Origin: Sorangiineae bacterium NIC37A_2
Lineage (GTDB): Bacteria > Myxococcota_A > Polyangia > Polyangiales > Polyangiaceae
Direction of reading: 5' to 3'
Length of the DNA stretch: 64,000 nt
NCBI GenBank assembly: GCA_002085155.1
Contig: NASX01000010.1
Span: 52,238 to 116,237 of the forward strand
The notes under the pieces: generated by a model
The model's input: the letters and a program-made list of their open reading frames with translations, nothing else
Databases searched by the model: none
What the model was told of the DNA's origin: nothing
Translations under genes and position numbers: made by a program
In this document: piece after piece, positions 1-8,671 of the stretch
Layout of the letters: each line of letters opens with the position of its first letter
Position numbering within the stretch: position 1 is the stretch's first letter

Positions 1-500
1 CCGGACCCACGCTGAGCCCCGACCCTACGCTGCTCGCCTCGGGCCCGCCGAGGCGCTTGATGCTGACCGTCTGCCCCCACGCCGCGCGCTTTCGTTTGTG
101 ATGCTATTGTGACCACCTGGGACGCAGCCGTGACACACCCGAGCCCAGAGAGTCGTGCGAGTGCCCGCGCCCCCGAGGCGCGTTATTGCGTAGACCTGCC
201 CAGATGGGCGCGAACGGTCACCCGAGGGAATGCCCGAGGAAGCAGAAAGTGAGAACTCTCACGGTTGTCAGCTTCCATGGCAATTTTGATAGGTTTTTTG
301 CGTCGCCGGGGTCCTGCGCTTGAGAAAATTCAGCAGTGTCGGACGGAGGTGCGCTTTTTTCCGGCTCCCTGTCCACTTAGGGGGCGGCTTCGAGTGGCAG
401 GGTCGGCTACCTTGGACCCGTATCCGGAGCTCGGACGCATTCGTCCCAGCCCCCCGAGCCTGAACTCACCATTCCTTTTTGCCCCTTACGACTGAGAGCC
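1..500. other. Intergenic region at window start
   Basis: I see no supportable gene in these 500 bases. Bases 35-55 form an 8-bp GC-rich inverted repeat (CGCCTCGG and its complement, 5-nt loop). It resembles the stem of a terminator for a gene left of the window, but no T-run follows it. The rest presumably carries the promoter of the endoglucanase gene at 501. I could not pick a convincing -35/-10 pair. Confidence 0.5.
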
Positions 501-1838
501 ATGGGAACTCCTTCCTCTTCGTTTCGACGCCCCTCCTTCTTGTCCCTTTCCGCCCTCGGCTTCGCTGTCGCGCTCGTCTCGACCGGCGGCTGCACCGATG
601 GCCTCACTCCGGGCTCGGAAACTGGAGGGAACGTCACCGCCACCGGCAGCGTTACGGGAGCAGGCGGGGGCGCGGGAGGCGGCTTCGTGGCAACGGGAGC
701 CACATCGGGCATCGGCGGGCTCGTCTCGAGCGGCGCAGCCCCCAGCGTTGGTGGTGGACCCACGGGGAGCGGGAATGCGCCCGGCGCCGGTGGGGGCGTC
801 CAAGGGGTAGGTGGCGCTGGAACGAGCAGCGGCGGAGCGCCCTGCGTGGACGTGGAACCGCCCCCGGACCCCGAGTGGCCGGGTGCTACCTGTGAGAACT
901 GGGCAACCGAGACGGAAGAGTGTGACAAGGCCTGGTTCGCGAAGTACTGCGACGCGAGCTGCGGACGCTGTGTCCCCGAAGACGGCGGTCCTGGAGGCGG
1001 CACTGGCGGCGCTCCCCCCTGTGAAGACAAGCCCTACCCGCCGCAGCCCGACTGGCCCGACGCGACCTGCGCGGACTGGGCCACGGAGGCCGACGCCTGT
1101 GGCGAGAGCTGGTTCGCTGGCTACTGCGACATCACCTGCGGGCGCTGCGTCCCTGAAGGCGGTACCGGTTCAGGCGGCGGCCCGAGCGGCGTGGACTGCT
1201 CGAGTGCGGGTCTGCCGAAAGTGAACGGCGGCGAGGGCTTCGCGACCCGTTACTGGGACTGCTGCCAGCCTCATTGTGCGCAGTTCGATGGTCACCGCTG
1301 CGGCCAGGACGGCATTCAGAGGACCGGCGACTCGAACAGCGCTTGCAACGGCGGCGGCTCCTTCGCTTGTTACGACGAAGCGCCCAAGGCCGTCTCGGAT
1401 TGTCTCTCCTACGGCCACATCGCCAAGGCCAATCCGAACTGCGGCCAATGTTACCGCATCGAGTTCACGGGCCAGGGCGAGCACAACGCCAACGATCCCG
1501 GCTCCAAGGCCATCAAGGGCAAGCAGATGATCGTGAAGGTGACGAACACCGGGAGCGACGTCGCCGGCAACCAGTTCGATCTCATGGTGCCCGGCGGCGG
1601 CGTCGGCCAGTTCAACGCTTGCAGCCGTCAGTGGGGAACCAATGATCTCGGAGCCCAGTACGGCGGCTTCCTCACGAACTGCTCAGGGTCTCACTCAGCG
1701 AAGAAGGACTGCGTCCGTCAGAACTGCATGAAGATCCCAGCGGGCCCGGCGCGCGACGGTTGCCTCTGGTTTGTCGACTGGTTCGAGGTCGCGGACAACC
1801 CGAAGTTCACTTCGGAGCCCACGAACTGCCCGTTCTGA
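501..1838 (+). CDS. Secreted GH45 endoglucanase lipoprotein with two ShKT-like Cys repeats
   Basis: Predicted endo-beta-1,4-glucanase of glycoside hydrolase family 45 (445 aa). The signal peptide ends in a lipobox (STGGC, Cys31), so the protein is probably anchored to the outer membrane. A Gly/Ser/Thr linker of about 80 residues follows. Next come two Cys-rich repeats (about 115-157 and 174-217) with the pattern C-x2-WA...C...W-F...YC...SCGRC, which resembles ShKT modules. The catalytic domain fills 232-445. It carries the family signature ATRYWDCCQPHC, with nucleophile-region Asp253, and FDLMVPGGGVG, with the second catalytic Asp360. Both match the two aspartates known from fungal Cel45 enzymes. 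GH45 is mainly fungal and invertebrate and is uncommon in bacteria. The gene stands alone, with a hairpin just downstream. Confidence 0.9.
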   Translation: MGTPSSSFRRPSFLSLSALGFAVALVSTGGCTDGLTPGSETGGNVTATGSVTGAGGGAGGGFVATGATSGIGGLVSSGAAPSVGGGPTGSGNAPGAGGGVQGVGGAGTSSGGAPCVDVEPPPDPEWPGATCENWATETEECDKAWFAKYCDASCGRCVPEDGGPGGGTGGAPPCEDKPYPPQPDWPDATCADWATEADACGESWFAGYCDITCGRCVPEGGTGSGGGPSGVDCSSAGLPKVNGGEGFATRYWDCCQPHCAQFDGHRCGQDGIQRTGDSNSACNGGGSFACYDEAPKAVSDCLSYGHIAKANPNCGQCYRIEFTGQGEHNANDPGSKAIKGKQMIVKVTNTGSDVAGNQFDLMVPGGGVGQFNACSRQWGTNDLGAQYGGFLTNCSGSHSAKKDCVRQNCMKIPAGPARDGCLWFVDWFEVADNPKFTSEPTNCPF

Positions 1839-1864
1839 GAGAGACTGAGCTCGGACTCGGTGGC

Positions 1865-1898
1865 GGCCCTTCTTCCCTTCGCGGAGGAGGGGCCGTTT
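1865..1898 (+). terminator. Probable terminator of the GH45 gene
   Basis: A 12-bp stem with two G-U pairs (GGCCCTTCTTCC against GGAGGAGGGGCC), a 6-nt loop and a short T-rich tail (GTTTCGTT) lie 26 bp after the stop codon. Confidence 0.55.
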
Positions 1899-1942
1899 CG
1901 TTGAGACGAGCCGGCGCAGCGTGCCGTCCCCGGATCGTGGAC

Positions 1943-2806
1943 TCACTTCCCGATCCTGAGGACGAGCTCCCCGGCGTCGTAGGGAGCTCGTACCTTCGCG
2001 TCGTTGTCGAAATAGAAGTACACGTCACGCGGCTGCCCGCTCGGCGCTCGCTCGGCGGTGAGATCTACGCCGCGAGGTTGCCTCCCCTCACGCCAGCTGT
2101 TGACCCGCCTCGCCCAGGTGTCGAGCTGCGCGGGGGAGTAGCCGCTCTCGTAGATCTTCTCCCCGCCATGGAGACGGACATAAACGAAAGGGGCCGTTAG
2201 GTCGAAGAACAACGGAAAGTCCGGCGCGTCGGCTACCACAAGTCCGATCGAATGCTCTCGGAGCAGCGCGATAAACGCCGGGTCGCAGAAGGAAGGATGA
2301 CGCAGCTCGACGGCGTGGTGGAGATTCCGATCGGGGCCCCTTTGAGCGACGAAAGGCGCGACCCGACCGTCGTGCTTCTTCGCGAGGCGCTCGGCTTCCC
2401 GGACCGTTTTGGGGAGCAGCCGGAGGAAAGCCTCAAAGCGCTCGTCCCAGGGGAAGGTTCGCGGAAACTGCCAAAGAAAAGGACCGAGCTTCTCTTCGAG
2501 GGAGAGGACACCAGATGCAAAGAAGTTCGCGAGGGGGACTTCGACGTCGCGGAGCTTCTTCATGTGAGTGATGTAGCGGCTGCCTTTGACGGCGAAGACG
2601 AAGCCCCTCGGGGTCTCAGTGTACCAACGCTGATAAGATTCGGGCCGCTGCAGAGAGTAGAAGGACCCGTTGATCTCGACGGTGTCGAAGCGCGCGCTCA
2701 GATATTCGAGCTCGCGGCGCTGCGGAAGCTCGGACGGATAAAACGTCTTCCGCCAGCCTTGATAGCGCCAGCCCGACACACCCACCCGAACTTTCCCGCG
2801 CGCCAT
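1943..2806 (-). CDS. DUF72 (YecE-like) protein
   Basis: 287-residue member of the DUF72/YecE family, whose members fold as TIM barrels of unsettled function. The diagnostic N-terminus is present (VGVSGWRYQGW...FYP), followed by TVEINGSFYSLQ and a C-terminal YVRLHG segment. I chose the ATG at 2806 because GAGGAAA lies immediately upstream and the family begins at about this point. Upstream codons overlap the ku gene and look non-coding. It is the last gene of the end-joining operon, 46 bp after ku. DUF72 genes are often found near DNA-repair genes, but no repair role is proven. The enzymatic activity is unknown. Confidence 0.85.
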   Translation of the reverse strand: MARGKVRVGVSGWRYQGWRKTFYPSELPQRRELEYLSARFDTVEINGSFYSLQRPESYQRWYTETPRGFVFAVKGSRYITHMKKLRDVEVPLANFFASGVLSLEEKLGPFLWQFPRTFPWDERFEAFLRLLPKTVREAERLAKKHDGRVAPFVAQRGPDRNLHHAVELRHPSFCDPAFIALLREHSIGLVVADAPDFPLFFDLTAPFVYVRLHGGEKIYESGYSPAQLDTWARRVNSWREGRQPRGVDLTAERAPSGQPRDVYFYFDNDAKVRAPYDAGELVLRIGK

Positions 2807-2852
2807 TTTCCTCGCCTCACGTCGCGCCGCTCGGCATGAGCGGCGCAGAAAG

Positions 2853-3905
2853 TCAGCTGGCCGCTTTGTGGATCGCCTTGACGAGGTCACCCTTGGTCAT
2901 GCGGCTGCGCCCCTCGATGCCGAGTTTCTTTGCCCTTTGGTAGAGAGCTTCCTTCGGCTTTTCGGCGAGGGCAGAGGCGGAGGGCGCTCGGGACGACGCT
3001 TCTCGAGTAGAGGCACGCGAAGAGGACGCGGGAGAGTTCGCCGAGCGCTGCGCCTTGTTCCCTCCTCCCTCGAGCCTTTCCTTGAGCAGGGCCATGAGGT
3101 CAATCGGCGGGGGCAGTTCTTCTTCGCTCTCGGGCTCTGGGGTCGCCTCGATCTCGAGCACGCCTTGTCGACGTTTGGCCTTTCCTTCTGCGAGGCGCGT
3201 CAGCGCTTCACCATATTCGTCGGCGAGCTCCTCGCGCCGGAGCTCGGGTTCCGTCAGGTCGTCGATCGCCGTCAGGAAGGTCTTCACGGAGGCCGCCGAA
3301 CCTGTTTTCCGAGCGGGCAGCCCCACCATCTCGGGTGTGCGCACTTCGCTCGCAAAACGCAGAGTCTCGGCGAGCAAGAGCCCCGAGCGCGCCATGATCG
3401 CGACGATGTACGCCTTGTCTCGCATCACCATGGTCGCGATGCCTACTTTCTTCGTCCGCTCCATCGTCTCGGCCAAGAGACGATAGGCCTTCGTCGAAGA
3501 GCCAGAAGGAGCGAGGACATAAGGGCGCACGAAGAAGAGGCGCGGAAGGTCGTCGAGAGGCACAAAACGTCGGAGATCGATGTCGCGCGTCTTCTCTGGG
3601 CGAGCGGAGGCGAGCTCTTCCTCTGTGATCGGGACGAACTCCCCCGAGTCGAGCTCAAAGCCGCGCACCAGCTCCTCGTTCGGAACGGGCCGATCGTGCC
3701 GCGGGCAAATATAACGACGCCCCACCGCGTCGCCGTCACCAGTGACCATACGGAGCCGCGCCTGACGGGGCCTGGTCGCCGAAAAGAAGTCGACAGGAAT
3801 GCTCACGAGCCCGAAGGTGATCGTTCCGGACCAGAAGGAGCGCCCCGAAGTCCGCTCCTCTTCGGCGCTCTCTTCCGCCTTCTGTTTGCTCTTCTGTTTA
3901 GCCAT
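2853..3905 (-). CDS. ku: Ku protein (intact copy) with SAP-like tail
   Basis: Bacterial Ku homologue (350 aa), the homodimeric ring that threads onto DNA double-strand ends and recruits LigD in non-homologous end joining. The core runs from about residue 22 (SFWSGTITFGLVSIPV) to about 270 and contains the usual IDLRRFVPLDDL and YVLAPSGSSTKAYRLLAE segments. After an Arg/Ser/Glu-rich linker, the last 30 residues (RAKKLGIEGRSRMTKGDLV) resemble a SAP or Rho-N type DNA-binding helix pair. The ATG at 3905 has GGAGAG seven bases upstream. It follows the interrupted second ku by 27 bp. As the only uninterrupted Ku here, it is probably the working partner of LigD. Confidence 0.95.
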   Translation of the reverse strand: MAKQKSKQKAEESAEEERTSGRSFWSGTITFGLVSIPVDFFSATRPRQARLRMVTGDGDAVGRRYICPRHDRPVPNEELVRGFELDSGEFVPITEEELASARPEKTRDIDLRRFVPLDDLPRLFFVRPYVLAPSGSSTKAYRLLAETMERTKKVGIATMVMRDKAYIVAIMARSGLLLAETLRFASEVRTPEMVGLPARKTGSAASVKTFLTAIDDLTEPELRREELADEYGEALTRLAEGKAKRRQGVLEIEATPEPESEEELPPPIDLMALLKERLEGGGNKAQRSANSPASSSRASTREASSRAPSASALAEKPKEALYQRAKKLGIEGRSRMTKGDLVKAIHKAAS

Positions 3906-3932
3906 GGGTGCTCTCCGTCTTTTCGAGGCGGG

Positions 3933-4736
3933 TTATCCCCGCGCCGCCTTGCGGCTGTTTGGGTCCTTCTTGAGAGCGGCGAGGCTCTTTTTGAGGGCGT
4001 CTGCGACGTTCGCTTCTTTTGCCTTCTTGGCCTTTGCGATGCGCAGAGGAATCACTCGCCCGAGGGCCTTCTGTTCGACGAGCTCTCCAACTTGGTCCTC
4101 GAAGTCGTCGTGGAACTCGCTCGGATCGAAGCCCCCCTCGAGGGTTTCGATGAGTTGACGGGCCAGCCGAATCTCAGCCTCCGTCAGCTCTTTGGCCGGA
4201 GGGCGAGCAAACCCCTCGAGATCGATGACCTCTTGCCGGGGACGCATCGTGCTCATCATCAGATACCCGTCCTCGACCCGGAGCGCTCCGAGGTATACCC
4301 GCCCGCGCATCACTCAGCGCGCAATGCCCTCCACTCCCCGCTGCTCGAGGGCCGCCGCGAGCGCGAAGTAGCTTTCGTCGTCACCGTCAGGCCCGAGGTA
4401 GTAGGGCCGCTCATACCAAACAGGCTCGACCGCGTTCGGCGCCACGAAATGGCTGATTTCGATGGTCCGGGAGGGTTTCGGAGCCAGGGAGGCTAGGTCG
4501 TCCGCATCCAAGACGACTCATTTCTTTTCATCGAGCGGATAAGCCTTGGTCACCTCGTCGCGGGCGACGGGTTCTTCCGTCGTCTTGTCGATCAGCTCTT
4601 GGACAACAGGCTCACCGTCTTCCTCGTGGAGAAGACGAAAGGGCACGCCCCGACCCTCGACGGCTGCGTAGAACTTGACGGGAACTTCTCGCTCCGCGAG
4701 CTGAATGACGGCCTTAAAGATCGCGCGAGCGGCCAT
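3933..4736 (-). pseudogene. ku: Second ku gene interrupted by two in-frame TGA codons
   Basis: Reading from the ATG at 4736 (GGAGAA five bases upstream), the frame encodes a shorter Ku without a SAP tail: AIFKAVIQLAEREVPVKFY, then SRTIEISHFVAPNAVEPVW, then a C-terminal IETLEGGFDPSEFHDDF segment. TGA stops at 4518-4520 (after PLDEKK, before VVLDADDL) and 4314-4316 (after GVEGIAR, before VMRGRVYL) break it into three blocks. All three are in the same frame with no insertion or deletion, and together match a complete Ku of about 267 codons. Both stops could come from single changes of TGG or CGA. The gene is either a recent pseudogene or is read through. It lies between the zinc-binding protein gene (23-bp overlap) and the intact ku. 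Confidence 0.85.
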
Positions 4737-4938
4737 TTTTGTTCTCCTTTTCGCAGCTGGGACAATTGATCGAGTCCTTCTGTCTCACGATCCAGGCACA
4801 CCTGGGGCACATCGGCCCATCACAAACAATGCAGCGCACCTCTTGCTCGAACACGTAAGTTCCCAAACAATGAGTGCATTCCTCTTCCCCTTCGGCGAGC
4901 CAAAGAGCGGGACGCGTGGATTTGTCAGTTGTTGCCAT
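4714..4938 (-). CDS. Small four-CxxC zinc-binding protein in the NHEJ operon
   Basis: 74-residue protein with four Cys pairs: CTHC, CIVC, CPRC and CPSC. The spacing resembles a RING or double zinc ribbon that would bind two zinc ions. I chose the ATG at 4938; the longer frame to 4974 has no added support. The 3' end overlaps the start of the interrupted ku by 23 bp and the gene lies 48 bp after ligD, so it is probably co-transcribed. I know of no assigned function. Its position suggests an accessory end-joining factor or a DNA-binding adaptor, which is inference. The Cys pattern makes a chance frame unlikely. Confidence 0.7.
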   Translation of the reverse strand: MATTDKSTRPALWLAEGEEECTHCLGTYVFEQEVRCIVCDGPMCPRCAWIVRQKDSINCPSCEKENKNGRSRDL

Positions 4939-4986
4939 CGACCTGCTCCGGGAGGAGTGCAATGGCTGTTCCATCGCTGACTTGGT

Positions 4987-7560
4987 TCAGTCCTCCGGAA
5001 TCCTCTGCCGCACCTCGAAGAAACCCGGCCAAGGGTCGCCCTTGAGATGGGCAAGGCGCTCGAGGAGCTCTTCGAGGCGGAACTCGCCGCGCAGGTCGCG
5101 AGCAAGCTCTTCCCAAGCGACTGGTGTCGAGATCGGAGCGCCGGGCCGTGCTCGTGTTGAGTAGGCGGCGATCGCCGTCGCTTCACGAGCGTTGCGAAGA
5201 TAGTCGATGAAAATCTTCCCTTTTCGCTTCTGTTTGGTCATCGTGGCCACGAAGCGTTTCGGGCTCTCGCGAGTCAGTGTCTCAGCGATCGTCTTGCAGA
5301 ATTTCTTCGCCTCCGGCCAAGGCGTGACGGGTTCGACGGGCACGACGAGGTGAACGCCCTTGCCGCCCGTTGTCTTGACGAAGCTCTCGAGGCCGTGTTT
5401 TCCGAGCTCGTCGCGCACGTCGAGGGCACCCTCTACGAGCCGAGCCCAGTCGAGATCGGGATCTGGATCGAGGTCAAAAATCAGCCGATCGGGACATTCG
5501 AGACGATCGATCCGGGAGCCCCAGACGTGGATCTCGAGAACTCCGAGTTGGACAAGTCCAACGAGACCTGCCGCGTCGCGCACGAAGAGGTACGGCTCGC
5601 CGCCCTCCGGCATTGGCCATTCGTGGATGCCTTCAGGAAGGCCATTTTTGCCATGCTTTTGAAAGAAACAAGGAGAACCTTCGCCGCCCGGGCAGCGCAC
5701 GATCGTGAGCAAACGCTCAGCGACGTGCGGGAGCATCCGATCAGCGATGGCCACGTAGTACTCGGCGAGATCGCGTTTCGTCAGTCCCTGCTCGTGGAAC
5801 AGGACACGGTCCGGGTGTGTGAGTGAGCGCAGGAGGACAGCGTTCGATCCTGAGCGGCCGGAGCTCTTGGTCGTCGCTCCTTTCGGCTCCTGGACCGCTT
5901 CAGGTGGTGCCTCGGTTCGAGGGCTCTTGGGCGAGTGACCCTTTCGGGGAGGAGCGTCGGCCGGCAATGGACTCGGCTCTTCCAGGCCAATGTCTTCGGC
6001 ACTTTTGTCCTCTCGGAGACCTTGAAAGGAGGGATGCCGGAGTTTTCCGCCCTCGGTCACCTCGGAGAAGGTCACCTCTGCGAGCAGCTCCGGCTTCACC
6101 CAGTGGACCCCCCGCGCCTCTGCCCCACGGGGCGCTGGATCGAAGGGAGACTTGTCTTGAACGAGCTTCGAGAGGCGCGCTTTGATCTGCTTCAGCGAGC
6201 GTTCGCTGAAGCCGGTCCCGACTTTTCCGGCGTACTTGAGCTTACCTCGCTCGTCGTGGAGCCCGACCAAAAGCGCGCCGAAGCCCCTGCGAGAGCCAGA
6301 AGGATCCGTATAGCCGCCGATCACAAACTCTTGCCGCTTCATACACTTGCTCTTGAGCCAGGCGTGACTCCGCGTGCCCGAATAGGGCGCGTCGACACGC
6401 TTCGAGACGACACCTTCCATGCCCAGCTGGCACGCTTCGGCGAAGAACTCCGGGCCGTGACCCCGCACGTGGTCACTGTAGCGGACAACCCCGCGAAGCT
6501 TTTTCCGAGAAGTTCCAAGGAGCTTCGCGAGGAGCTCCTTGCGCTCGAGGAGCGGAGCTTTCCGAACGTCCACCCCATTTGCGTACAATAGATCAAACAC
6601 CACGTAGGCGATCGTCGTTTTCTTGGCGCCTCCGCCCCCGTTCTGGAGCGCCTGGAAGTGAGTGAGCCCCTTTTCATCCAGGGCCACGACCTCCCCGTCG
6701 AGAAGCGCATCCTCCAAGGAGAGTTCTGCGAGACTTCTCACAACACTCGGGAAACGAGCGGCGAAGTCCTTCTTTCCCCGCGACCACAACTTCACCTCGC
6801 CGGACCGAATTTCAGCCAAGACTCGATATCCATCGAGTTTCACCTCATGCACATAGCCATCGCCTTCGGGAGGTTCTTCGACAAGAGTCGCGAGCTGAGG
6901 CTCGCGTGCCGCGGGGAACCGCGCTGCCCGGGCAGGCTCGAATTTTTGCTCGCCGCTCTTCGTCCAGACGGCGCGCGGCGCGCCTTTGACCTCTTCGAGG
7001 CTGCGTCCGGAAAGGACACTTCGGGGAGCGGAGGTGACGATACTCTCGGCCGCGCTCCGCGCGGCCTCGTCGCGTCCCTTGATCAGGAGCCAGTTCTTGT
7101 CGGTCTCCTTCCCGCCGCGGGAGCGAGTGCGCGTGAGGTGGAAGCGACCGCGCAGCTTCTGGCCGTGCAAGACGAAGCGCAGGTTTCCTTCCTCGAGGGC
7201 CTTGTCAGGATCTCCCTCCATCTCCCAAGTGCCCTCATCCCAGACGATGACTCCGCCGCCGCCGTATTGACCCTTGGGAATCATTCCTTCAAAGGCGGCG
7301 TACTCGAGAGGATGATCTTCGGTCCGCACGGCGAGGCGCTTGTCCTTCGGATCGAGGCTCGGCCCCTTCGGCACAGCCCAGCTCACCAACACGTCCCCGA
7401 CCTGCAGGCGGAAATCGTAGTGCTTGGCCCGAGCCGCGTGGGCCTGAACCACGAACCGGAGCTCCCCTTTCTTCGCGCGCCGACTCCCGGGAGCGGGCTC
7501 GGGGGTGCGTTCGAAATCGCGCCGCTCCGCGTACTGTTGCAGCTTGTCCACGGGCACCAA
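4987..7560 (-). CDS. ligD: Multifunctional DNA ligase D (PE-LIG-POL)
   Basis: 857-residue LigD with all three modules of the NHEJ end-processing ligase. The 3'-phosphoesterase domain is at about 10-175 (FVVQAHAARAKHYDFRLQ, EGMIPKGQYG). The ATP-dependent ligase domain is at about 205-515, with adenylation motif I EVKLDGYR (Lys241) and motif V WLKSKC. The primase/polymerase domain is at about 575-857 (DLDPDPDLDW, KTTGGKGVHLVVP). The domain order matches Pseudomonas-type LigD. The start is a TTG at 7560 or a GTG at 7557; no ATG fits before the PE domain. It heads the minus-strand operon with two ku genes, a zinc-binding protein and DUF72. It seals and fills ends held by Ku. Confidence 0.95.
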   Translation of the reverse strand: MVPVDKLQQYAERRDFERTPEPAPGSRRAKKGELRFVVQAHAARAKHYDFRLQVGDVLVSWAVPKGPSLDPKDKRLAVRTEDHPLEYAAFEGMIPKGQYGGGGVIVWDEGTWEMEGDPDKALEEGNLRFVLHGQKLRGRFHLTRTRSRGGKETDKNWLLIKGRDEAARSAAESIVTSAPRSVLSGRSLEEVKGAPRAVWTKSGEQKFEPARAARFPAAREPQLATLVEEPPEGDGYVHEVKLDGYRVLAEIRSGEVKLWSRGKKDFAARFPSVVRSLAELSLEDALLDGEVVALDEKGLTHFQALQNGGGGAKKTTIAYVVFDLLYANGVDVRKAPLLERKELLAKLLGTSRKKLRGVVRYSDHVRGHGPEFFAEACQLGMEGVVSKRVDAPYSGTRSHAWLKSKCMKRQEFVIGGYTDPSGSRRGFGALLVGLHDERGKLKYAGKVGTGFSERSLKQIKARLSKLVQDKSPFDPAPRGAEARGVHWVKPELLAEVTFSEVTEGGKLRHPSFQGLREDKSAEDIGLEEPSPLPADAPPRKGHSPKSPRTEAPPEAVQEPKGATTKSSGRSGSNAVLLRSLTHPDRVLFHEQGLTKRDLAEYYVAIADRMLPHVAERLLTIVRCPGGEGSPCFFQKHGKNGLPEGIHEWPMPEGGEPYLFVRDAAGLVGLVQLGVLEIHVWGSRIDRLECPDRLIFDLDPDPDLDWARLVEGALDVRDELGKHGLESFVKTTGGKGVHLVVPVEPVTPWPEAKKFCKTIAETLTRESPKRFVATMTKQKRKGKIFIDYLRNAREATAIAAYSTRARPGAPISTPVAWEELARDLRGEFRLEELLERLAHLKGDPWPGFFEVRQRIPED

Positions 7561-7636
7561 GTTGCAATGGCCGCGCCAAGTGCCTGACCCTAGGGCTCTG
7601 TCGGGCGTCTACCTCGCCGCCCTGCCGTGCCGGCCC

Positions 7637-8671
7637 TCAACCTAGGCCCAGAATCGCAAAGGTTCGCTCGATCGACCAAAACGCGCCCACCGCGCCCATA
7701 CCGTAGGCGAGAGCGCGCGGGACCCAGGGTCGCCGAAGACCCAGGCGAGTCCCCAGGTGAGCCAGCACCAGAAGCCCGAACACGACCGCGAGCTGTCCGA
7801 GCTCCACTCCCACGTTGAAGCCGAAGAGCGCCGCAGGCACGTGCGCCTCGGGCAAACCAACATCCCGGAGCGCCGAGGCGAAGCCGAACCCGTGAAGGAG
7901 ACCGAAGATGAAGGCAACGGTCCACGGTCGCCGCCGGGTGAGGGACTCCTGGGGCGCGAGGCACTCTCTGCAGACCAGCACAATGGAGAGGGCGATCGTG
8001 GCCTCGATGGGCAAAATGGGAGGGGCGATCCACTCCACCGCGGAGAGCGCGAGGGTGATGCTGTGCGCGACCGTAAAGGCGGTAATGGTCGCGATAAGGC
8101 GCCTGCGGCCCTGCACCAGGAGCGTCAACGCCAAGACGAAGCACAGATGATCAAAGCCGAGCAGAATGTGCTCGACGCCGAGCTCACAGTAGTCCCGAAG
8201 CACGAGCCAATAGGCGGCGAGGCCCCGCGCTCTTTGATCGTAAATGGCGATCTCTCGATTCTCAGAGGACACCACTCGCTGAAATCGCGAACCGTCGAGC
8301 CAGCTCACGTCGACCAAGACACGCGTCTGTGCCCCCTCCAACCAAGGCAACTCGACGCGCCCGGAGAGCCCCGCGGGACCACAGCTCAAGAGCTCACCTC
8401 TTAGCTCACAGTGCGGCGGATAAACCGCGGGATGCTCGATGGAACGCAGCGCAGGTGAGTCCGACTGGAAGCGTGCCGAAAAGCGCCCCGCCTCGAGCTC
8501 CTGGATCACCAATGCAGCGTTGTCGATCGGATGCGTCCACGCTCGCGCCGGGAGGAGGATGAGGAGCGCTCCGAGAACCGCCGCGAAGAGGGTGCGAGGC
8601 AGGGCGAACGCGGCTGACCTTGCCGGATTGCACTCATAGGATCGGCACAGCGAACGGCTACGACGGCTCAT
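7637..8671 (-). CDS. HupE/UreJ-family membrane protein
   Basis: 344-residue integral membrane protein of the HupE/UreJ-2 family, related to nickel/cobalt or metal permease-like proteins but mostly uncharacterised. It has an N-terminal signal segment (about 25-46), an extracytoplasmic domain to about 150, and then six or so membrane helices. The family motif GFDHLCFVLALTLL and a histidine-bearing HGFGFASAL lie in the membrane part. Its start overlaps the stop of the upstream parvulin-like gene by 4 bp (ATGA), so the two are translationally coupled. The pairing suggests folding or insertion of an envelope protein, possibly metal-related, which is inference. Confidence 0.8.
   Translation of the reverse strand: MSRRSRSLCRSYECNPARSAAFALPRTLFAAVLGALLILLPARAWTHPIDNAALVIQELEAGRFSARFQSDSPALRSIEHPAVYPPHCELRGELLSCGPAGLSGRVELPWLEGAQTRVLVDVSWLDGSRFQRVVSSENREIAIYDQRARGLAAYWLVLRDYCELGVEHILLGFDHLCFVLALTLLVQGRRRLIATITAFTVAHSITLALSAVEWIAPPILPIEATIALSIVLVCRECLAPQESLTRRRPWTVAFIFGLLHGFGFASALRDVGLPEAHVPAALFGFNVGVELGQLAVVFGLLVLAHLGTRLGLRRPWVPRALAYGMGAVGAFWSIERTFAILGLG

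Noticed and set aside
407..1030. Minus-strand Pro-rich ORF over the GH45 gene
   Set aside because: It is the antisense shadow of the Gly-rich linker. Such Pro/Ala frames appear opposite every linker in this window.
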